Positions 59,148 to 64,000 of a DNA stretch of 64,000 nt are shown piece by piece (the stretch's first letter is position 1; the number at the start of each line of letters is the position of its first letter). Position numbers and translations under genes: made by a program. Under the pieces are notes generated by a model, which saw only the letters and a list, made by a program, of their open reading frames with translations, had not been told where the DNA came from and ran no database searches. This stretch comes from Shimazuella alba (lineage in GTDB: Bacteria > Bacillota > Bacilli > Thermoactinomycetales > Thermoactinomycetaceae), in assembly GCF_009831235.1 (NCBI RefSeq), contig NZ_WUUL01000002.1:1-64000 (forward strand). Reading direction: 5' to 3'.

Positions 59148-59780
59148 ATGAAAACTGGAAGACTTATTGCAATTAATACCATCGTGTTCTTAATTGTTGT
59201 AGCAGTTGGCATTGCTGGGATTTCTTACTACCGCAATACAACTGAATTTATTTCTACTGAAAACGCAAAGGTTACTGGAGATATGATCCCTATTACTTCT
59301 ATAACTGCTGCTAAAATCACTGACTGGACTGCCACTGTTGGTAAACAAGTAACAGAGAACGAAGTAATTGGGAAAGTCACTGGAACAAGTACCACATCTA
59401 TCACTTCACCAATTGCTGGAACTATCGTTCTCAACAAAGGCATTAAAGGTTCAACTGTAGCTCCCGGTCAAACTCTCGCACAAGTGGTAGATTTAAACAA
59501 ATTATATATTATCGCAAATATTGAAGAAACCGAAATTAAAAACGTAAGTATAGGGCAAGAGGTTGACGTAGTAGTAGATGTAGAAGAAGGTACAACAATC
59601 GATGGAAAAGTAACGGAAATTGGTCGAGCTACAAACTCTGAGTTTTCTTTGCTGCCATCTCAAAACGCAAGCGGTGACTACACCAAAGAAGTAGAGTATG
59701 TACCAGTTAAAATCGAGCTTGAAAATTATTCTGATCAAATAGTTCCTGGAATGAATGCTACCGTTAACATACATCGCTAA
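59148..59780 (+). CDS. HlyD/EmrA-type membrane fusion protein 2, 210 aa
   Basis: Paralogue of the preceding gene with the same order of parts: anchor (INTIVFLIVVAVGIAGISYY), lipoyl halves (ITSITAAKITDWTATVGKQV, STVAPGQTLAQVVDLNKLYI), barrel. Two successive short adaptors before one pump gene is unusual; one may have arisen by tandem duplication. They may form a mixed complex with the MFS pump. Confidence 0.9.
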   Translation: MKTGRLIAINTIVFLIVVAVGIAGISYYRNTTEFISTENAKVTGDMIPITSITAAKITDWTATVGKQVTENEVIGKVTGTSTTSITSPIAGTIVLNKGIKGSTVAPGQTLAQVVDLNKLYIIANIEETEIKNVSIGQEVDVVVDVEEGTTIDGKVTEIGRATNSEFSLLPSQNASGDYTKEVEYVPVKIELENYSDQIVPGMNATVNIHR

Positions 59781-59795
59781 AGGATGTGAACAAAT

Positions 59796-61418
59796 ATGAC
59801 AGATCAATCCAAATCCAATTCTATTCGTTCACAAATTCCTTTGCTTGCAGTTATCATGCTAGGAATGTTTATATCCGTCTTAAACCAAACGTTATTAAAT
59901 GTAGCAATACCACATTTGATTACCGAGTTTAACGTAACAGCAACAGATGCAGAATGGTTGTTGACTGGATACATGCTCGTGAACGGAATCTTGATCCCTT
60001 TATCTGCTTTTCTCATTGAACGCTTTGGCATTCGCAACTTATTTATTGCAGCCATGATCTTTTTTACAGGTGGTTCCTTTGTTTGTGGACTGGCACCTAC
60101 TTTTTCGATACTTTTAATTGGGAGATTGTTACAGGCAGTTGGAGCTGGACTTCTCATGCCACTGAGTATGACCATCATCTTATCCATTTTTCCGCCTGAA
60201 AACAGAGGAAAAGGGATGGGGATATTCGGGCTTGGTATCATGTTCGCACCTGCTATCGGTCCTACTCTTTCCGGTTGGGTGCTGGAACATTATAGCTGGC
60301 GGTTATTATTTGACGGCATTGCACCACTTGGATTGCTCGTACTGATCCTATCGTTGTTCCAGTTAAAAGACTTGGGAGGAACGAATAAAAATCTTAAGCT
60401 TGATTATGTAGGAACCATTTTATCAACTATTGGCTTTGGTTCAGCATTGTATGGTTTAAGTGAGGCTGGGAGCAAAGGATGGGACGATTCGATTGTTATT
60501 ATTACGCTTATCGTCGGGATTGTTTGTATTCTCTTGTTTGTCATCCAACAATTGAACTCTAAACGTCCCATGTTGGATTTCCGGATTTTAAAATATCCCA
60601 TTTTCACCTTATCCAATATTATGAGTATGATTGTAACGATTGGAATGTTCGGAGGCATGTTCCTTGTGCCAATTTATCTTCAAAATCTACGAGGATTTTC
60701 TCCGCTTGAGTCTGGATTACTAATGCTTCCAGGCGCCATACTCATGGGAGCCTTATCACCGATTTCTGGGATTTTGTTTGATAAAGTTGGACCACGGCCT
60801 CTAGCCATCATAGGGATGATCATTACACTTATCACAACCTATGAATTTACAAACTTGACATTAGCTACTAGTTATACTTTTATCGTCGTTCTATATATGG
60901 TTCGAATGGTTGGAATGGGCCTACTCATGATGCCTATACAGACAGCAGGGATCAATGAATTGCCTCAAGAAAAAAATGCGCATGGTACTGCTTTAACTAA
61001 TACTGCAAGACAAATCGCTGGATCAATTGGAATTAGTCTCATCACTACCATCTTTACGAATCGCACTACTTTTCATATGGGACTATTACAAAATTCCACC
61101 AATACGATGGACCCACAGTTTCAACAATCATATATGGATCAAGCCATACAAATGTCACAACAACTTGGTATTTCCATTGAACAAGCTCAATCGACAATCG
61201 CTAGTTCATTATACGGTCAAATTAGTCTTCAAAGCTCGATGGCCGGAATTCAAGACGCATTTTATTGGACAACAGGTATTACCATACTAGCGTTTATCCT
61301 CAGCTTCTTCCTAAAAGATGTCCGTAAAAAAGGAAAAACTCCACCTATACAATCTCATCCTGCAAAATTGGAGAAACCACAAGACGAAGGAAAACCTCTA
61401 AAACCAGTTACAACATAA
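59796..61418 (+). CDS. DHA2-family multidrug MFS transporter (EmrB/QacA type), 540 aa
   Basis: 14-segment proton:drug antiporter. Motif A after segment 2 (FLIERFGIRNLFIAAM), motif C region GIFGLGIMFAPAIGPTLSGW near segment 5, and DHA2 length. N-terminal LNQTLLNVAIPHLITEF matches motif D1. Last gene of the operon; charged tail with PAKLEKPQDEGK. Confidence 0.95.
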   Translation: MTDQSKSNSIRSQIPLLAVIMLGMFISVLNQTLLNVAIPHLITEFNVTATDAEWLLTGYMLVNGILIPLSAFLIERFGIRNLFIAAMIFFTGGSFVCGLAPTFSILLIGRLLQAVGAGLLMPLSMTIILSIFPPENRGKGMGIFGLGIMFAPAIGPTLSGWVLEHYSWRLLFDGIAPLGLLVLILSLFQLKDLGGTNKNLKLDYVGTILSTIGFGSALYGLSEAGSKGWDDSIVIITLIVGIVCILLFVIQQLNSKRPMLDFRILKYPIFTLSNIMSMIVTIGMFGGMFLVPIYLQNLRGFSPLESGLLMLPGAILMGALSPISGILFDKVGPRPLAIIGMIITLITTYEFTNLTLATSYTFIVVLYMVRMVGMGLLMMPIQTAGINELPQEKNAHGTALTNTARQIAGSIGISLITTIFTNRTTFHMGLLQNSTNTMDPQFQQSYMDQAIQMSQQLGISIEQAQSTIASSLYGQISLQSSMAGIQDAFYWTTGITILAFILSFFLKDVRKKGKTPPIQSHPAKLEKPQDEGKPLKPVTT

Positions 61419-61423
61419 TCAAA

Positions 61424-61450
61424 AAAGCTGCTGATCAACTCAGCAGCTTT
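61424..61450 (+). terminator. Terminator of the efflux operon
   Basis: AAAGCTGCTGA-tcaac-TCAGCAGCTTTTTTT. Confidence 0.92.
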
Positions 61451-61550
61451 TTTTCAATTTCTCATATGTGAACTTGTAAAAATCGAGCGAGTAATGATGA
61501 ATTAGAAACATCTTGGAAAATATATTCCTCATCAATATCCATGATTTGAT

Positions 61551-61568
61551 ACTTACCTTGATGTAAGT
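61551..61568. promoter_or_regulatory. Inverted repeat upstream of the quinone-reductase-like gene
   Basis: ACTTAC-cttgat-GTAAGT. A half-site GTAAGTAC also lies upstream of the HxlR gene (about 62715). It is a candidate operator for that regulator. Confidence 0.5.
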
Positions 61569-61660
61569 ACCTGTACGAAAAGTGCATACTTGTATATCTC
61601 TAGTCTGCACTTTATAGTAAAAAAAGAATAGTAGTACTAATATTTTAGGAGGATAAACCA

Positions 61661-62227
61661 ATGAAAACCCTTGTTATTGTCACACACCCAAATTTAGAAA
61701 CGTCTGTCATAAATAAACGATGGGTAGAAGAACTCAAAAAAAATCCAGAAAAGTATACTGTACACGAATTGCATACCGTTTACCCTGACGGAAACATTGA
61801 TGTGAAAAAAGAACAGCAATTAATTGAATCACATGGCAATCTTGTCTTGCAGTTTCCCATTTTTTGGTTTAGCAGCCCACCTCTGCTAAAAAAATGGCTT
61901 GACGATGTTTTTGCTTATGGTTGGGCTTATGGTTCCAAAGGAGATAAACTAAAAAATCGCAAGATTGCTTTAGCTGTATCTGCTGGAATTAGAAAAAGTG
62001 ATTATAGTGAAAAAGGAAGATATCGCTATACACTCGAACATTTATTAGCTCCTTTTGAAACGACTTTTCGATACTGTAGTGCGAATTATCGTTCGTTCTT
62101 CGCGTTTTATGGTGAAGAAAAGGAGCCAGGGGGAAATGATCTAACTGCAATCGAAGAAAATGAACACCCTACAACCAAACTGAACAGAAGCACCCAAGAT
62201 TACTTGAATTTTGTTGAGAACCTGTGA
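61661..62227 (+). CDS. NAD(P)H:quinone-reductase-like flavodoxin-fold protein, 188 aa
   Basis: KefG/YwrO-like oxidoreductase of the flavodoxin-2 fold: KTLVIVTHPNLETSVINKRW, FMN region LQFPIFWFSSPPLLKKWLDD, and AYGSKGDKLKNRKIALAVS. Reduces quinones or related electrophiles. ATG 61661 follows TTAGGAGGA. Convergent with an HxlR regulator that probably controls it. Confidence 0.92.
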   Translation: MKTLVIVTHPNLETSVINKRWVEELKKNPEKYTVHELHTVYPDGNIDVKKEQQLIESHGNLVLQFPIFWFSSPPLLKKWLDDVFAYGWAYGSKGDKLKNRKIALAVSAGIRKSDYSEKGRYRYTLEHLLAPFETTFRYCSANYRSFFAFYGEEKEPGGNDLTAIEENEHPTTKLNRSTQDYLNFVENL

Positions 62228-62328
62228 AAGAAAAAAATAGCTATGAGAGTGTGTTAAGTCGTATCCCAATCGATAAAAAAGAAGTAATTTCTTGTTTAGA
62301 ATACTTCTTTTGATCGAAAACAATATAG

Positions 62329-62697
62329 CTATGAAAGCTTTTGTACAGCCTCTGGAGCTGGCAACTTGTTTTGTTCTCCCCACTCGCACATCATATTTAG
62401 TAATGGAACGAGAGAACGACCACGTTCAGACAGGGAATATTCAACTTTTGGAGGTATTTGGGGAAATTCCTTGCGAATGATAAGATCATCTGCCTCCAAT
62501 TCTTTTAACATGATGCTCAGTGTTTTAAAAGAAATAGAACCGATACTTCGTTTCAGCTCATTATGCCGCATCACTTTATTTTCCGATAGCCAATAGATAA
62601 TGATTATTTTATATTTACCGCTTATTAAAGACAATGTATATCCAAATCCAGTGTCTTTTAGTGCCACACCACTGGGAACACAAGTTTCATCCACCAT
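62329..62697 (-). CDS. HxlR-family transcriptional regulator, 122 aa
   Basis: Winged helix of the HxlR/YodB group: GFGYTLSLISGKYKIIIIYW, HNELKRSIGSISFKTLSIML, KVEYSLSERGRSLVPLL. One Cys near the N-terminus (TCVPSG), the position used for thiol sensing in YodB-type proteins. Convergent partner of the quinone-reductase-like gene. Confidence 0.9.
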   Translation of the reverse strand: MVDETCVPSGVALKDTGFGYTLSLISGKYKIIIIYWLSENKVMRHNELKRSIGSISFKTLSIMLKELEADDLIIRKEFPQIPPKVEYSLSERGRSLVPLLNMMCEWGEQNKLPAPEAVQKLS

Positions 62698-62754
62698 TTA
62701 CACTCTCCTTCCAGTAAGTACACGTTATATGTGTGCCAATACTTTATATCTTTG

Positions 62755-63035
62755 TGAGCAGTAAAACCCCGAGCTTCAGCGATGGGGCAAGCAAAGGACA
62801 GGAAAGGTAGGGGTGTTTTTTACCCCTCTCCCAAAACCTGACATTTTTTGAAAAAGATCTTTGCAAACGCCCATTCGCATGGTAATATTCACCATAAGCA
62901 GGCGATAACCAAGCTACTTAAATGATTCATGTAACATCTAAACCGTGGGGCTCACGGGGTTAGCTTGGTAATGAAGTGTTCATGACTACCGTCCCAAGAA
63001 TCCCCCGCATTCATGCGTGGGGAGTGGTCAAAATA
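62755..63035 (+). mobile_element. IS200/IS605-type non-autonomous element (PATE-like) with omegaRNA-like end
   Basis: Left-end hairpin ACCCCG-agcttcagc-GATGGGG type at about 62766-62787 and right-end hairpin CCCCCGCA-ttca-TGCGTGGGG at about 63005-63025, followed by AGTGGTCAA. Between them lies sequence typical of the 3' region of TnpB-bearing elements (GGGGTTAGCTTGGTAATGAA, then GTGTTCATGACTACCGTCCC), the omegaRNA/reRNA scaffold. There is no tnpA or tnpB frame. A second hairpin GGTAGGGGTG...TACCCCTC lies near the left end. Confidence 0.75.
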
Positions 63036-63250
63036 GATCATCAAATTATTTATCAAAAGAATGCATAGTAAAATCGCTCATTATTTTCATAAATCCAATT
63101 TAAAGATATGGGTTATATGATGTGTATAGTGGTAAATTGTCTATGAAAATTTTGAGGTATATATCAGAGTTGCTATCTACAGTTTTAACATCATGTCGGG
63201 ATTCGGTTCCTACTCCTACATAAAAAATCCACCTATCGGTGGATCTTATT

Positions 63251-63565
63251 TTATTTCATGGATTCCAAGAACTCCATTACTTGTTCTTTTGTTTTCGCAA
63301 ATCTACTTGGTAGACGACCTACTTCTTTCCCTTCTTCAAAAACGATAAAAGTAGGGATTCCTTTGACGTTGTATTGCTCTGCCACGGCTTGTTCGTCGTC
63401 TGCGTCAATTTCTGCGAACTGAAAACTATCTGCAAATGATTGCGTAATCTCAGGCATATCTGGTGCGATACGCTTACAATCACCACACCAAGTTGTTGTA
63501 AACTCAACCACTTTTTTTCCTGAACTAGTGAAACTAGCAAATGATTTTTCGTTGAGCATTTCCAT
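63251..63565 (-). CDS. Thioredoxin-family protein with CGDC active site, 104 aa
   Basis: Thioredoxin fold: active site TTTWCGDCKR (C27 and C30), cis-Pro region VKGIPTFIVFEEGKEVG. The active site is Cys-Gly-Asp-Cys rather than the usual CGPC, like YdbP-type thioredoxins with acidic active sites; this should alter redox potential or partner choice. ATG 63565 follows AAGGAGGAA. Confidence 0.94.
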   Translation of the reverse strand: MEMLNEKSFASFTSSGKKVVEFTTTWCGDCKRIAPDMPEITQSFADSFQFAEIDADDEQAVAEQYNVKGIPTFIVFEEGKEVGRLPSRFAKTKEQVMEFLESMK

Positions 63566-63577
63566 GATAATTCCTCC

Positions 63578-64000
63578 TTAAATTTGTTTGAAGTAGTGAT
63601 GCAACAGTGGCAAGATAAGTTTAGCATTTCGAGCAACTGTAGAAGAAGCTACACGGTACTTCTCTGCTACTTGTACTTGTGACAACGACAAATCGTAGTA
63701 TTTTGCAACTACATATTCAATTGCAGCTGCCATTCCTTCTACTTTGCGAATAACTATTTCGGAAAACTGGCGAAGAAAATCCCACAACATTTTAGCATCT
63801 TGCAACTGTGGTCTTTCATAGTTGTCCATATTTTCTAGGAGACAAGCCAAAACTTGTTGCCACTTTTGTTCTTGACTATTAGTAGAATCTTCTAAGGCAA
63901 GCATCTCGCCTTTATATAATACCTCATAGGGTGGTTCTGCATCCATATGACGTAATGCAAAAAAAGCCATCTGCTTTAACTCATCATCCTCAACTGGTTT
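63578..64000 (-). CDS. Helix-turn-helix-containing protein of unknown function, partial
   Basis: C-terminal part; the frame is still open at the window edge (begins within KPVEDDELKQMAFFALRH). Mostly helical, with a C-terminal helix-turn-helix-like region LSQVQVAEKYRVASSTVARN. Twelve bases upstream of the thioredoxin gene, probably the same operon. It may be SEC-C/DUF-type; not recognised further. Confidence 0.65.
   Translation of the reverse strand, partial: KPVEDDELKQMAFFALRHMDAEPPYEVLYKGEMLALEDSTNSQEQKWQQVLACLLENMDNYERPQLQDAKMLWDFLRQFSEIVIRKVEGMAAAIEYVVAKYYDLSLSQVQVAEKYRVASSTVARNAKLILPLLHHYFKQI

Overview
The window reads as chromosome of a low-GC, endospore-forming member of the Bacilli. 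The evidence is the spore genes (cmpA, a YdcC-like lipoprotein, a BclA-like collagen protein), a CIRCE-controlled groESL, a glmS ribozyme and several stretches with Bacillus-type gene order. TTG is used unusually often as a start codon. A thermoactinomycete-type genus would fit, but that is inference. Most genes of the first 35 kb lie on the minus strand. || Layout. 0.1-8.4 kb: a GC-rich orphan gene, catalase, a sodium:alanine-type symporter, groEL-groES, tatC, rex and fthC. 8.4-11.3 kb: a block of small membrane-protein genes, most strikingly GC-rich, inserted between fthC and tsaD. 11.3-13.9 kb: tsaD-rimI-tsaB-tsaE. 14.0-15.2 kb: a 12-tRNA operon. 15.6-27 kb: a YccA-like protein, cmpA, tex, sigB-rsbW, mazF-mazE, alr, ydcC, acpS and an ABC exporter. 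This keeps the Bacillus order but lacks rsbR/S/T/U/V. 27-28.7 kb: small genes, a frameshifted copper-chaperone gene and an HPr gene. 28.9-36.8 kb: a beta-glucoside PTS operon (IIB-IIC-IIA plus two GH1 phospho-glucosidases), a YczE-like protein and a LicR-type activator. 37-46 kb: an accessory region with a WYL regulator, dehalogenase-like hydrolase, SDR genes, decayed genes, a duplicated gene pair of unknown function and an ArsR/SRPBCC cluster. 46.5-52 kb: glmS (with ribozyme), glmM, cdaR, cdaA. 52-53.3 kb: an apparently gene-free stretch, then arginase. 54.9-55.75 kb: a nine-tRNA operon. 56-57.6 kb: spore-surface-type genes. 58-61.4 kb: a MarR-controlled efflux operon. 61.6-64 kb: quinone-reductase-like gene, HxlR regulator, an IS605-type non-autonomous element, thioredoxin and a partial gene. 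|| The most unusual feature is the 8.5-10.9 kb block. Four transcription units encode short proteins with one or two membrane segments. Each unit has its own promoter-like sequence, a GC-rich body, a 3' structured element and a terminator. The 3' element has a basal stem that shows compensatory changes and G-U pairs only when read on the gene strand. In three units the first bases of the mRNA (YCCGUCC) are complementary to the sequence just before the 3' element (GGACGGR), including one compensatory pair change. This suggests mRNAs whose two ends pair, or cassettes bounded by inverted repeats. I know of no described system that matches it.
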